Shown one piece after another: positions 1 to 8,791 of a stretch of 64,000 nucleotides of DNA. This DNA is from Paraburkholderia agricolaris. Its GTDB lineage: Bacteria > Pseudomonadota > Gammaproteobacteria > Burkholderiales > Burkholderiaceae. The stretch covers positions 930,001-994,000 of the forward strand of contig NZ_QPER01000001.1 in NCBI RefSeq assembly GCF_009455635.1. The letters run 5' to 3'. Below the pieces are notes generated by a model, which did not search any database, had not been told where the DNA came from, and was given only the letters and a program-made list of their open reading frames with translations. The position numbers and the translations under genes were made by a program. Position 1 is the first letter of the stretch, and each line of letters begins with the position of its first letter.

Positions 1-1113
1 CATATCTTTGCTTCCGGCGAGGGTCTCGTCGCGTTGTTTCCGATGGGCCATGGCCGTCATCGTCTGATTGCGGATCATCCCGCCGAACCGGTTACGGTTT
101 TGACATCGGCCACGCCCGCCGTACTCGGTGAACCGCCGCTCAACCAGGTTGCGCCGCCGTCGCTCGCCGAATGCAAGGCGCTGATCGCCCGGCGCGTGCG
201 CGAGCGCGTCGACGTGTCTGACCTGGCATGGTCGTCACATTTCCGTCTGAACAGCAGGATGGTGGACAGGCTGCGTGTGGGCCGCATTTTCCTGGCAGGC
301 GACGCGGCCCATGTCCACAGCCCGGCCGGTGCGCAAGGGATGAACACGGGCATTCAGGAAGCGTTCAATCTCGGCTGGAAGCTCGCGCGCGTGCTGCAAG
401 GCGGCGCGCCTGACCGGCTGCTCGATACGTACTATCACGAACGGCATCCCATCGAGCGCGACGTGCTGCGGCAAACCGGTTTCATCACGCAGATGGCCGA
501 GGCCGATCATGGTCCGCTGAAGCTGCTACGCGAGCGCGTGATGCCGGTGCTGGCCGCGCTCGGCCCGTTGCGCGATGCGGCGCGGATGACCATCAGCGAG
601 TTGTCGATCCAGTACCGGCGCAGTCCGCTGACGCTCGAGCGCGTACTCGACGGCGGTCCGCGTGCCGGTGAGCGCGCGCCGGATGCGCTGGTGCATGTGG
701 TGGATGGCCCGCTTGGCCGCGCGCCGGGTGTCGGGTGCATCTTCGATCTGCATGATCCCGCGTTCTTCTCGCTCTTCCTGCTGGTCCCGCCGCAACCCGT
801 CGACGACACGCCGCTCGATCCCGCCGCGAAGCACGCGCCGCCGCCGGACCCGGAACTGGAGAGAGTGACCGCCGAAGTCGAAAGATTATTGCCGGGCGCG
901 GTACGTATCTGGCGCGTGACCGATACGAGCGGCGAGGGCGCTCCGGCGCTCTCCGAATCCTATGGACGCACACGGCCTTCGTTCTATCTGGTGCGGCCGG
1001 ACGGCTACATCTGCGCGCGCGGGCGCACCGGTTCCGATCTGAACGGCTTGCTGCGGCATTGCGAAGCGTGGTTTGCCGTAGGGGGAGTAATACCGGAACA
1101 GGCGGCCTTGTGA
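1..1113 (+). CDS. FAD-dependent monooxygenase, PheA/TfdB-like (5' end outside window)
   Basis: The reading frame is open from base 1, so the gene starts upstream and the N-terminal FAD-binding Rossmann segment is missing. The visible part carries the GDAAHVHSPAGAQGMNTG motif (codons around 298-345) that binds the flavin ribityl/pyrophosphate in the p-hydroxybenzoate/phenol hydroxylase class, followed by the usual helix EAFNLGWKLA. The last 150 or so residues fit the thioredoxin-like C-terminal domain of phenol and chlorophenol monooxygenases. It should hydroxylate an aromatic or polyketide-like substrate using NAD(P)H and O2; the substrate cannot be read from this fragment. It ends convergently with the fds operon. 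Confidence 0.85.
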   Translation, partial: HIFASGEGLVALFPMGHGRHRLIADHPAEPVTVLTSATPAVLGEPPLNQVAPPSLAECKALIARRVRERVDVSDLAWSSHFRLNSRMVDRLRVGRIFLAGDAAHVHSPAGAQGMNTGIQEAFNLGWKLARVLQGGAPDRLLDTYYHERHPIERDVLRQTGFITQMAEADHGPLKLLRERVMPVLAALGPLRDAARMTISELSIQYRRSPLTLERVLDGGPRAGERAPDALVHVVDGPLGRAPGVGCIFDLHDPAFFSLFLLVPPQPVDDTPLDPAAKHAPPPDPELERVTAEVERLLPGAVRIWRVTDTSGEGAPALSESYGRTRPSFYLVRPDGYICARGRTGSDLNGLLRHCEAWFAVGGVIPEQAAL

Positions 1114-1165
1114 AATGACCGTGCAGGCCGGCCCGTGAGGTGGGCCGCCTTATCGATGGATGACT

Positions 1166-1185
1166 GGCGCCGTTCGAACGGCGCC
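1166..1185. repeat. Perfect 20-bp palindrome just past fdsD
   Basis: GGCGCCGTTC/GAACGGCGCC is perfectly self-complementary and lies four bases beyond the fdsD stop codon, between convergent genes. In RNA it gives an 8-10 bp stem. No T-run follows on either strand, so it is not a classical intrinsic terminator. It could be an mRNA 3'-end stabiliser or a Rho-associated 3' end. Confidence 0.5.
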
Positions 1186-1189
1186 TCGC

Positions 1190-1456
1190 CTATACCGCCG
1201 TAGAAAGTGCTGCCGGTGTCAATCCGTCACGATGCTTGACGAGCGCCTCCGTGACGATGCCCGACATCTCGACGCCGTTCGCGTCGGGCTCATCGAGCGT
1301 CGACAGCAAAGCGCGCCGCATGCGCGGCTCCCAGAAGCGGCGGATATGATCGGCGATGCCGTCGAGCGCTTCTTCGCGATCCGGCATCGAATCGAAAAAA
1401 TCGCCGATCCGGTTCGCCATGTCGATCAGATTCTGATTGTCCATGGCTTGCCTCAC
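1190..1456 (-). CDS. fdsD: NAD-dependent formate dehydrogenase delta subunit FdsD
   Basis: This 88-residue protein matches the small FdsD subunit that closes fds operons. Its core 'DMANRIGDFFDSMPDREEALDGIADHIRRFWEPRMR' region (residues about 12-47) is typical of the family. FdsD is needed for stable, active Fds complexes, but its exact role is less clear than that of the redox subunits. A GTG at 1456 overlaps the fdsA stop in a GTGA junction; an ATG at 1444 is an alternative start. The tight coupling shows cotranscription with fdsA. In some relatives a fdhD-like fdsC lies between fdsA and fdsD; here it does not. Confidence 0.9.
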   Translation of the reverse strand: MRQAMDNQNLIDMANRIGDFFDSMPDREEALDGIADHIRRFWEPRMRRALLSTLDEPDANGVEMSGIVTEALVKHRDGLTPAALSTAV

Positions 1457-4398
1457 TTACCCGAGCTTGCATTGGCCAACTCGCGCTGCTTCAGCAGATC
1501 GAGCTGCTCGGTGTTGAAGCGCGAATAGTCCTTTTGCCATTGCGACGGTTGCTCGACCGGCATCACCTGCACCGCGGTCACCTTGTACTCAGGACAGTTG
1601 GTGGCCCAGTCCGAACTATCGGTGGTGATCACGTTCGCACCCGATTCGGGGAAGTGGAATGTCGTGTAGACGACACCCGGCTGCATCCGCTCGGTCACTT
1701 TCGCGCGCAATACGGTTTGTCCCGCGCGCGATTCGATGCCGACCCAATCGTCATCCCTGATGCCGCGCTCCTCCGCATCGTGCGGGTGGATCTCGAGACG
1801 GTCTTCGTCATGCCAGCGCGAATTTTCGGTGCGGCGTGTCTGTGCGCCGACGTTGTACTGCGACAGGATGCGGCCCGTGGTCAGCAACAGCGGGAACTTG
1901 CGCGTGACCTTTTCCGGTGTGGCGATGAACTTCGTAATCACGAATTTGCCCTTGCCGCGCACGAAAGTATCGATGTGCATGGTTGGCGTACCGTCGGGCG
2001 CGTCTTCGTTACACGGCCACTGGATGCTGCCGAGCTCGTCGAGCTTCCGGTACGACACGCCGTGGAAGGTCGGCGTGAGACGCGCGATCTCGTCCATGAT
2101 CTGCGACGGATGCGTGTAGTCCATCTCGTAGCCGAGCGCCCGCGCCAGCATCACCGTGACTTCCCAGTCGGCGTAACCCGGCACCGGCGGCATCACCTTG
2201 CGCACGCGCGAGATGCGGCGCTCCGCGTTAGTGAAGGTGCCGTCCTTTTCGAGGAACGACGAACCCGGCAGCAGCACGTGCGCGTACTTCGCGGTCTCGT
2301 TGAGGAAAATATCCTGCACGACGATGCATTCCATCGACGATAGCGCCGCTGACACGTGATGCGTATTCGGATCGGACTGCACGATGTCTTCGCCCTGGCA
2401 GTACAGGCCCTTGAAGGTGCCGTGCACGGCGGCGTCGAACATGTTCGGAATGCGCAGGCCCGGTTCCGGCTGCAGCGTGACATTCCAGGCTTCTTCGAAC
2501 AGCGCGCGCGTGATCGAATCGCTGATATGACGATAGCCGGGCAGTTCGTGCGGGAACGAGCCCATGTCGCACGAGCCCTGCACGTTGTTCTGCCCGCGCA
2601 GAGGGTTCACGCCGACACCTTCGCGACCGATGTTGCCGGTGGCCATCGCCAGATTTGCGATGCCCATCACCATCGTCGAGCCCTGGGCGTGTTCGGTGAC
2701 GCCAAGGCCGTAGTAGATCGCGGCATTGCCGCCGGTGGCATAGATGCGGGCGGCTTCACGGATGGAGGCGGCGGGCACGCCGGTGAGTTCCTCCGTCGCT
2801 TCCGGTGCATTCTCGGGCAGCGCGACGAACGCACGCCATTGCTCGAAGGCGCGCGTTTCGCAGCGCTCGGCGATGAACGCTTCGTTCAGCAGGCCTTCGG
2901 TGACGATCACGTGTGCCAGTGCGTTGACCACCGCGACGTTGGTGCCCGGACGCAATTGCAGATGATGCGACGCCTTCACATGCGGCGTATCGACGATATC
3001 GATGCGGCGCGGGTCGACGACGATCAGCTTCGCGCCTTCGCGCACGCGGCGCTTCATACGCGAGCCGAACACCGGGTGGCCGTCGGTCGGATTCGCGCCG
3101 ATCACCATGATCACGTCGGCTTTGTCGACCGAGGCAAAGGTCTGGGTGCCGGCGGATTCGCCGAGCGTGGTCTTCAGGCCGTAGCCGGTTGGCGAATGGC
3201 ACACGCGCGCGCAGGTGTCGACGTTATTGTTGCCGAACGCGGCACGCACGAGCTTCTGCACCAGATACGTTTCTTCGTTCGTACAACGCGACGAGGTGAT
3301 GCCGCCGATCGAATCGCGGCCGTGCTTCGCCTGAATCCGGCGGAATTCCGAGGCCGCGTAAGTGAGCGCCTCTTCCCAGCTGACTTCGCGCCACGGATCG
3401 GTGATCTTTGCGCGGATCATCGGTTTGGTGATGCGGTCCTTGTGCGTCGCGTAGCCCCATGCGAAGCGGCCCTTCACGCACGCGTGCCCTTCGTTAGCCT
3501 GACCGTTCTTGTGCGGCACCATCCGCACGACCTCGTTGCCCTTCATCTCGGCCTTGAACGAGCAGCCGACGCCGCAATACGCGCATGTCGTGACGACAGA
3601 ATGCTCGGCCTGGCCGAGCATGATGACGGTTTTCTCCTGCAACGTGGCGGTCGGGCACGCGGCGACGCAGGCGCCGCACGACACGCATTCCGATTCCATG
3701 AACGGCTTGTTTTCGCTGGCAGCCACGCGCGATTCGAAACCGCGTCCGGCAATGGTCAGCGCAAACGTGCCCTGGGTTTCTTCACACGCGCGCACGCAAC
3801 GATTGCAGACGATGCACTTCGACGGGTCGTAGGTGAAGTACGGGTTCGATTCGTCTTTCTTGTCTTTCAGATGGTTCGCGCCGTCGAAGCCGTAGCGCAC
3901 TTCGCGCAAGCCGGTAACGCCTGCCATGTCCTGCAATTCGCAGTCGCCGTTGGCGGGGCAGGTCAGGCAGTCGAGCGGGTGATCGGAGATGTACAGCTCC
4001 ATCACATTACGGCGCAGCGATTGCAGACGATCGGTTTGCGTGCGGACCTTCATGCCGGCTTCGACAGGCGTCGTGCACGAAGCAGGGTAGCCGCGCTTGC
4101 CTTCGATTTCGACCAGGCACAACCGGCATGAGCCGAACGGTTCGAGCGAATCGGTCGCGCAGAGCTTCGGCACGTTGACGCCGGCTTCGACGGCGGCGCG
4201 CATCACGGACGTGCCGGCCGGAACCGTCACCGCCTGACCGTCGATTTCCAGCGTGACGTCGACGTCGGCATAACGTAGCGGTGTGCCGTAGTCGGTATCG
4301 TCAAACGGTGAGCGCGTGGCGCGTTGTTGCGCCGGGGATTTGCACGCGCAGTTTCCGGAGCCGCAGCCGCCGGCAGGGGAGTTGAGCACATCGGACAT
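1453..4398 (-). CDS. fdsA: NAD-dependent formate dehydrogenase alpha (molybdopterin) subunit FdsA
   Basis: This 981-residue catalytic subunit oxidises formate to CO2 at a bis-MGD molybdenum centre and passes electrons along an Fe-S chain to FdsB. A [2Fe-2S] ferredoxin domain uses C80, C91, C94 and C108. A His-Cys3 cluster uses H140, C144, C147 and C153. Two [4Fe-4S] ferredoxin motifs lie at C195-C205 and C238-C248, and the MGD-proximal cluster motif CAYCGVGC is at 272-279. The Mo ligand is Cys400 in CHSPT, not selenocysteine. The start at 4398 is chosen because AGGAG lies just upstream; the frame is open to 4665, but that part overlaps fdsB. The N-terminus holds an extra Cys cluster, GGCGSGNCACK (residues 10-20), of unknown role. 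Confidence 0.97.
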   Translation of the reverse strand: MSDVLNSPAGGCGSGNCACKSPAQQRATRSPFDDTDYGTPLRYADVDVTLEIDGQAVTVPAGTSVMRAAVEAGVNVPKLCATDSLEPFGSCRLCLVEIEGKRGYPASCTTPVEAGMKVRTQTDRLQSLRRNVMELYISDHPLDCLTCPANGDCELQDMAGVTGLREVRYGFDGANHLKDKKDESNPYFTYDPSKCIVCNRCVRACEETQGTFALTIAGRGFESRVAASENKPFMESECVSCGACVAACPTATLQEKTVIMLGQAEHSVVTTCAYCGVGCSFKAEMKGNEVVRMVPHKNGQANEGHACVKGRFAWGYATHKDRITKPMIRAKITDPWREVSWEEALTYAASEFRRIQAKHGRDSIGGITSSRCTNEETYLVQKLVRAAFGNNNVDTCARVCHSPTGYGLKTTLGESAGTQTFASVDKADVIMVIGANPTDGHPVFGSRMKRRVREGAKLIVVDPRRIDIVDTPHVKASHHLQLRPGTNVAVVNALAHVIVTEGLLNEAFIAERCETRAFEQWRAFVALPENAPEATEELTGVPAASIREAARIYATGGNAAIYYGLGVTEHAQGSTMVMGIANLAMATGNIGREGVGVNPLRGQNNVQGSCDMGSFPHELPGYRHISDSITRALFEEAWNVTLQPEPGLRIPNMFDAAVHGTFKGLYCQGEDIVQSDPNTHHVSAALSSMECIVVQDIFLNETAKYAHVLLPGSSFLEKDGTFTNAERRISRVRKVMPPVPGYADWEVTVMLARALGYEMDYTHPSQIMDEIARLTPTFHGVSYRKLDELGSIQWPCNEDAPDGTPTMHIDTFVRGKGKFVITKFIATPEKVTRKFPLLLTTGRILSQYNVGAQTRRTENSRWHDEDRLEIHPHDAEERGIRDDDWVGIESRAGQTVLRAKVTERMQPGVVYTTFHFPESGANVITTDSSDWATNCPEYKVTAVQVMPVEQPSQWQKDYSRFNTEQLDLLKQRELANASSGK

Positions 4399-4412
4399 GT
4401 GAGGCTCCTGGG

Positions 4413-5984
4413 TCAGGCCGCAGCCGCCTTGGGCGCGTGGTCGTGTACGTGGTCGAGACCGAAGTCTTCGGGGAAATGATCGAGCGCGGATAGCACCGGG
4501 AACGGTGTCATGCCGCCCATTGCGCAGAGCGAACCGGACACCATCGTGTCGCACAGGTCGCGCAGCAACTGCACTTGCCGCGTGGACGTGTCGCCGTTGC
4601 GGATCCGTCCGATGACTTCGACGCCACGTGTCGAGCCGATCCGGCACGGGGTGCACTTGCCGCACGATTCGAGCGCGCAGAAGTGCATCGCGTATTGCGC
4701 GAGTTCGGCGAGATTCGACGTGTCGTCATGCACGACGATGCCGCCGTGGCCGACCACCGCGCCGACGGCCGCGTATGCTTCGTAGTCCATGGGGATGTCC
4801 CACTGGCTTTCCGGCAAATACGTGCCGAGCGGGCCGCCGACCTGCACGGCGCGCGCCGGGCGTCCGCTTGCCGTGCCGCCGCCATAGTCATACAGCAGCT
4901 CACGCAGCGTGACGCCGAACGCCAGTTCGACCAGGCCGCCTTGCTTCACATTGCCGGCGAGCTGGAATGGCAGCGTGCCGCGCGAGCGGCCCATACCGAA
5001 ATCTTTGTAGAACGCCGCGCCGCGCGCGAAGATGATCGGCACCGTCGCGAGCGTGATGACGTTGTTGATCACCGTTGGTTGGCCATAGAGGCCGACTAGC
5101 GCCGGCACTGGCGGCTTTGCGCGCACGATGCCGCGTTTGCCTTCGAGCGATTCGAGTAGCGCGGTTTCTTCGCCGCATACATAAGCGCCTGCGCCTTTCG
5201 CCACGAACAGTTCGAAGCGGTGCGCCGCCGAGCCGAGCACGCTGTCGCCGAGCCAGCCGGCGGCGCGTGCTTTCGCGATCGCGGCTTCGAGCGTTGCGAT
5301 CGAGTGCGGATATTCGCTGCGGACATAGATGTAGCCGACCGTCGCGCCCGTTACCACGCCCGCGATGATCATCCCTTCGATCAGCACGTACGGGTCGCTT
5401 TCCATCACGAGGCGATCGGAGAAAGTGCCGGAATCGCCTTCGTCCGCATTGCAGACGATGTATTTTTGCGCCGCTTTGGCGCCGCGCACGGTGCGCCATT
5501 TGATGCCGGCGGGGAAGGCCGCGCCACCGCGACCGCGCAGCCCGGATTCGATCAGCGCTTCACAAGCGGCGTCGCCGTCGGTTTTCAGGGCTTGCTTGAG
5601 ACCTTCGAGGCCGCCGTGGGCGACGTAGTCGTCGATGGAAAGCGGGTCGGTGATGCCGATGCGCGCGAAGGTCAGGCGCTGCTGCTTCTTCAGATAGGGT
5701 ATTTCATCGACCACACCGACACGGCTGGCGTGCTCGCCGCCTTCAATAAAACCGGCGTCGAAGAGCGCGGCAACATCGCTTTCTTCGACGTTCGCATAGC
5801 CGACGCGGCCTTCAGCCGTGGCAACTTCGACGAGCGGTTCGAGCCAGAGCAAACCACGCGAACCGTTGCGAACCAGTTCGACTGCAATGCCGCGACGGGC
5901 GCCTTCGGCTTCGATCGCTTGAGCCAGTGCATCGGCGCCGAGCGCAAGCGCCGACGAATCGCAGGGTACGTAAATGCGCGTCAT
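4413..5984 (-). CDS. fdsB: NAD-dependent formate dehydrogenase beta subunit FdsB (NADH/FMN)
   Basis: This 523-residue protein is a NuoF-like subunit that carries FMN and reduces NAD+. An N-terminal thioredoxin-like segment (about 1-110) precedes the NuoF core. GRGGAAFPAG at 151-160 is the glycine-rich NADH/FMN loop. CGEETALLESLEGKRG continues the fold, and ESCGKCTPCR near residue 440 supplies [4Fe-4S] ligands. The start at 5984 has a perfect GGAGGT upstream and overlaps the fdsG stop in an ATGA junction, so the two are translationally coupled. Confidence 0.97.
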   Translation of the reverse strand: MTRIYVPCDSSALALGADALAQAIEAEGARRGIAVELVRNGSRGLLWLEPLVEVATAEGRVGYANVEESDVAALFDAGFIEGGEHASRVGVVDEIPYLKKQQRLTFARIGITDPLSIDDYVAHGGLEGLKQALKTDGDAACEALIESGLRGRGGAAFPAGIKWRTVRGAKAAQKYIVCNADEGDSGTFSDRLVMESDPYVLIEGMIIAGVVTGATVGYIYVRSEYPHSIATLEAAIAKARAAGWLGDSVLGSAAHRFELFVAKGAGAYVCGEETALLESLEGKRGIVRAKPPVPALVGLYGQPTVINNVITLATVPIIFARGAAFYKDFGMGRSRGTLPFQLAGNVKQGGLVELAFGVTLRELLYDYGGGTASGRPARAVQVGGPLGTYLPESQWDIPMDYEAYAAVGAVVGHGGIVVHDDTSNLAELAQYAMHFCALESCGKCTPCRIGSTRGVEVIGRIRNGDTSTRQVQLLRDLCDTMVSGSLCAMGGMTPFPVLSALDHFPEDFGLDHVHDHAPKAAAA

Positions 5985-6466
5985 GCTGTTACCTCCACGC
6001 ATTTACTGGCGGCCGCGAACAGCGCGTCGAATTTTTGCGGTGTGACTTTTGCGTGCAGCGTGCCGTTGAGCATCAGCGCCGGCGACAGTGCGCATTGGCC
6101 GAGACAATACACCGATTCCAGTTCGACCGCCGCACCATGCCGATGCTCAGCGTCAAAACGGCAGCCGGTGTGCGCTTCGATATGCTGCGCGAGCGCCTCG
6201 GTGCCCATGCTGCGGCAGGCTTCGGCGCGGCACAGTTGTACCGTGACGGGCGCCGCGGGCTGCGTGCGGAAGTGATGGTAGTAGGTGATGACGCCATGCA
6301 CTTCCGCGCGCGACAGGTTCATGGCGCGCGCGAGAGGCGCGACTGTGTCGGCGGGTACGTAGCCGAGCTCGTCCTGAATCGCGTGCAATACCGCTAGCAG
6401 TGACCTGCCCGGCTGCGCGTGACGCTGCACGAGTTGTTCCGGCGCGACAGCGATGGAATCGTCCAA
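5981..6466 (-). CDS. fdsG: NAD-dependent formate dehydrogenase gamma subunit FdsG
   Basis: This is the NuoE-like [2Fe-2S] subunit, with ligands C79, C84, C121 and C125 in CRAEAC and CLGQC. Together with FdsB it forms the diaphorase arm that transfers electrons to NAD+. I place the start at a TTG (6466) because GGAGGAG sits six bases before it. An ATG at 6487 would add seven residues but has no ribosome binding site and would place the Shine-Dalgarno inside the coding region. First gene of fdsGBA-D, divergent from the regulator at 6600. Confidence 0.93.
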   Translation of the reverse strand: MDDSIAVAPEQLVQRHAQPGRSLLAVLHAIQDELGYVPADTVAPLARAMNLSRAEVHGVITYYHHFRTQPAAPVTVQLCRAEACRSMGTEALAQHIEAHTGCRFDAEHRHGAAVELESVYCLGQCALSPALMLNGTLHAKVTPQKFDALFAAASKCVEVTA

Positions 6467-6599
6467 GTGGGGCTCCTCCAAAGTCATATATGCACTTGTT
6501 ATTCATAATGCGTGCACTTATGCTTCGTATATTCGATATGGGATAGCCGAACAATAGGCGGGTGATACGCCTCGTGCAATAGGAAAGAGTTGAGCATAT
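6467..6599. promoter_or_regulatory. Divergent fdsG / regulator control region
   Basis: This AT-richer stretch separates two divergent genes. TGCACTT occurs twice (6491-6497 and 6513-6519), 22 bp apart, about two helical turns. CATAA-N9-TTATG (6504-6508/6518-6522) forms an inverted repeat across the second copy. These are the best candidates for the operator of the adjacent regulator. I cannot assign -35/-10 boxes firmly. Confidence 0.45.
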
Positions 6600-7679
6600 A
6601 TGATCAGAATCGAGTGTCAGGCGCAGCTGGTCGTGAAGGGCCCGGATGGCCGTGAGGCAAGCCTGTCGGACGTCGTGCCGCTGCTTGCGCTGGTGGACGA
6701 ATCCGGCAGCATCGCGCAGGCGGCGACGCTTAAGGGTTTGTCCTACCGTCACGCGTGGGGTTTGTTGCGCAGCATCGAGGAGCGTTTGGGTGGTCCGCTG
6801 ATCGCGAAGGAGCGGGGGCGTGGCTCGGTGCTGTCCGAACTCGGGCAGGCCGTGTTGCGCGCGCAGCGTCTGTGCGGTGAGCGGCTCGATGGCAACATGC
6901 AGGCACTTGCTAGCGAAGTCGCCAGCGATCTGAACCGGTGGCTCGCGCCAGCCGCCGACGACGTGAGGATCTATGCGTCGCACGGTTACGCCGTGGCGGC
7001 GCTGGTGACGGCGCTGGTCGCGAACGATCTGCCGGTCGATATCAAATACCGCGACAGCGCGGACGCGGTGAGTGCGCTCGCTCGTGGCGAATGCGATCTG
7101 GCTGGTTTCCACTTGCCACTGGGCGAATTTCGCGCGATCTGTGCCGATACGTACCGGCGCTGGCTCGATCCGCAGCGTCACGTGCTCGTGCACTTGACGA
7201 GGCGCAAGCAGGGTCTCTTTCTCGGCAAGGGGAATCCGAAGGGAATCGGCGGCCTGGGCGACCTCGCGCGCGACGACATTCGCTTCGTCAATCGTCAGCC
7301 CGGTTCCGGCACGCGCATGTTGCTCGACCTCGCGCTACGCAAGGTCGGGGTCGATCCGGACCGGGTCAACGGGTATGCATCTACGGAACTCACGCATTCG
7401 GCGATCGCGGCCTTCGTGGCCAGCGGCATGGCGGATGTGGGTTTCGGCGTCGAGCCGGCGGCGCATCACTTTGGGCTCGACTTCATTCCGGTCGTTGACG
7501 AAGACTATTATTTCGCCTGCGACCGGGCGCGGCTCGAGCGCACGCCGCTCGCAACCGTGATCGGTTTGCTGCGCGGCGCCGCCTTCCGGCATAACGTCGA
7601 CCAGCTCGAAGGCTACGATCCGCACGACTGCGGCAAGCTGCTCGATCTCGATACCGGGCTCGGCCCAACGGCGCTGTAA
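6600..7679 (+). CDS. Regulator with ModE/LysR-like HTH and periplasmic-binding-protein-like domain (probable FdsR)
   Basis: The first roughly 110 residues form a winged helix-turn-helix of the ModE/LysR type (GSIAQAATLKGLSYRHAWGLL). The rest resembles the substrate-binding fold of PF12727-type regulators, with FVNRQPGSGTRMLLD as the anion-binding segment. The length (359 aa) suits that family. Placement head-to-head with fdsGBA-D implies control of formate dehydrogenase, as FdsR does in Cupriavidus. The ligand is unknown; formate, molybdate or a cofactor signal are possible. I do not assign a symbol because orthology was not tested. Confidence 0.85.
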   Translation: MIRIECQAQLVVKGPDGREASLSDVVPLLALVDESGSIAQAATLKGLSYRHAWGLLRSIEERLGGPLIAKERGRGSVLSELGQAVLRAQRLCGERLDGNMQALASEVASDLNRWLAPAADDVRIYASHGYAVAALVTALVANDLPVDIKYRDSADAVSALARGECDLAGFHLPLGEFRAICADTYRRWLDPQRHVLVHLTRRKQGLFLGKGNPKGIGGLGDLARDDIRFVNRQPGSGTRMLLDLALRKVGVDPDRVNGYASTELTHSAIAAFVASGMADVGFGVEPAAHHFGLDFIPVVDEDYYFACDRARLERTPLATVIGLLRGAAFRHNVDQLEGYDPHDCGKLLDLDTGLGPTAL

Positions 7680-7788
7680 GCGACTGTAAACTTTTTAGTG
7701 CGGCGGCCACTGCGTGAGGCGTTCGTTTGGGATAATCTCTAACCTTCCGCTTACGCCTTAACCGCGCGCTGTGCCGCGCTGAATCGAT

Positions 7789-8055
7789 ATGAAAGTTCTT
7801 CTTCACGCATGTGCTGCAGCAGCGACGGCCACGGTGCTGCTCGCTACCGCTTCGGTTGCCTTCGCCCAGAATTCGCCGGGTGTGCCGGGCGGCATCCTGC
7901 AAGATCAGTTCCGTCTTGCCGAGCATCCGCAACTGCCATTCGCAGCGTCGGCGCCCTCGGACAAATACCAGTCCAACAAGAAGTCAGCCATGCGCAAGCG
8001 CGGCGACAACGGCGATCCGAACGGGTGTAATTTGCAATGCCCTAAAGACGAGTAA
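7789..8055 (+). CDS. Small secreted protein of unknown function
   Basis: The 88-residue product starts with a clear Sec signal peptide: MK, then a hydrophobic Ala/Val/Leu stretch, then the cleavage site AFA|Q near residue 26. The mature peptide of about 62 residues is basic and polar, with two cysteines near the C-terminus (CNLQC) that could form a disulphide or bind metal. I do not recognise a family. No good Shine-Dalgarno precedes the ATG. It lies between the fds regulator and tmRNA, with no visible functional link. Confidence 0.65.
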   Translation: MKVLLHACAAAATATVLLATASVAFAQNSPGVPGGILQDQFRLAEHPQLPFAASAPSDKYQSNKKSAMRKRGDNGDPNGCNLQCPKDE

Positions 8056-8184
8056 GCGCGCGAGCTAGCGGTTTTTGCTTGCGTGGTTCATCTTCGGGTT
8101 CTGCTTTTGTGTTGATTTGAGACGCCGGCATGCTGCCGGCGTTTTCGTTTGAGGCGTTCTATTGTGAGCTTCGCGGCGCTGGCA

Positions 8185-8225
8185 ACAAAAAACCCCGAGA
8201 GCCTTACGCTGTCGGGGTTTCTGGT
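8185..8225 (-). terminator. Intrinsic terminator of tmRNA
   Basis: Read on the minus strand, AAACCCCGA and TCGGGGTTT form a stem with a loop of about 14 nt, followed by TTTTGTTG. It lies some 30 bp past the 3' CCA of tmRNA. Confidence 0.85.
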
Positions 8226-8253
8226 AAAACTTTGCTGCTACGTGCAAGGTGTT

Positions 8254-8623
8254 TGGTGGAGGCGGCGGGAATCGAACCCGCGTCCAGAAGCACTCTACGA
8301 CTAGTTCTACATACTTAGTTCTGTCATTTGATTTAACCACCACGACGCGGACGAACACGCTGCGTGACGGCGATTCACTAGGTTTTCGACCCGGGCGTCG
8401 TGACGCCGCCAAGGCTTAACTGACGTATATGACCTCTGTCGGTATTGCTACCGGTCTTGCGACTCTAGCCCGTCAGTGAACTAGGCAGAGGACGGCGGCC
8501 CTTAGGCTGCCAGTGCGAACGTTTCGTCGTTTGCAGTTACGTTTTTCCCATTGATTAACGAGGTGACGGGTCCTCGGTATGCCCTAGCCGCTTCGCAACC
8601 CCTGTCGAAACCAGGTCGCCCCC
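8254..8623 (-). ncRNA. ssrA: tmRNA (transfer-messenger RNA, SsrA)
   Basis: The 370-nt RNA begins GGGGGCGACCTGGTTTCGAC and ends with a tRNA-like acceptor/T arm (GGTTCGATTCCCGCC) and an encoded CCA at 8254. The tag reading frame runs 8534 to 8502 and reads ANDETFALAA then a TAA stop, a typical betaproteobacterial proteolysis tag. With SmpB it frees stalled ribosomes and marks the nascent chain for ClpXP/ClpAP. Its own terminator follows downstream. Confidence 0.98.
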
Positions 8624-8791
8624 GCGGTTCGTTGCCCAAAAATCTGGGCCAACGACCATTTTACAATAGTTTGACAGCCACGTCCTGTCTGATTGCTTCG
8701 CTGTCTTGCTGTTCCGGCAACGCTGCGGCATTGCCGCGGTGAAGCAGCAAAGCGCTGCGTTACGCCCGGTGCGCCGTGTCCATTTATGCGC

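Noticed and set aside
2356..4131. 591-codon open frame on the plus strand opposite fdsA
   Set aside because: Shadow of a high-GC gene: it lies fully inside fdsA, shows Arg/His-rich translation without known motifs and has no ribosome binding site.
1453..4398. Selenocysteine-type formate dehydrogenase
   Set aside because: The Mo-ligand position is encoded as Cys (CHSPT at residue 400) and no in-frame TGA is present.
4399..4665. N-terminal extension of FdsA to 4665
   Set aside because: Overlaps the end of fdsB; ATG 4398 has AGGAG and gives the family N-terminus.
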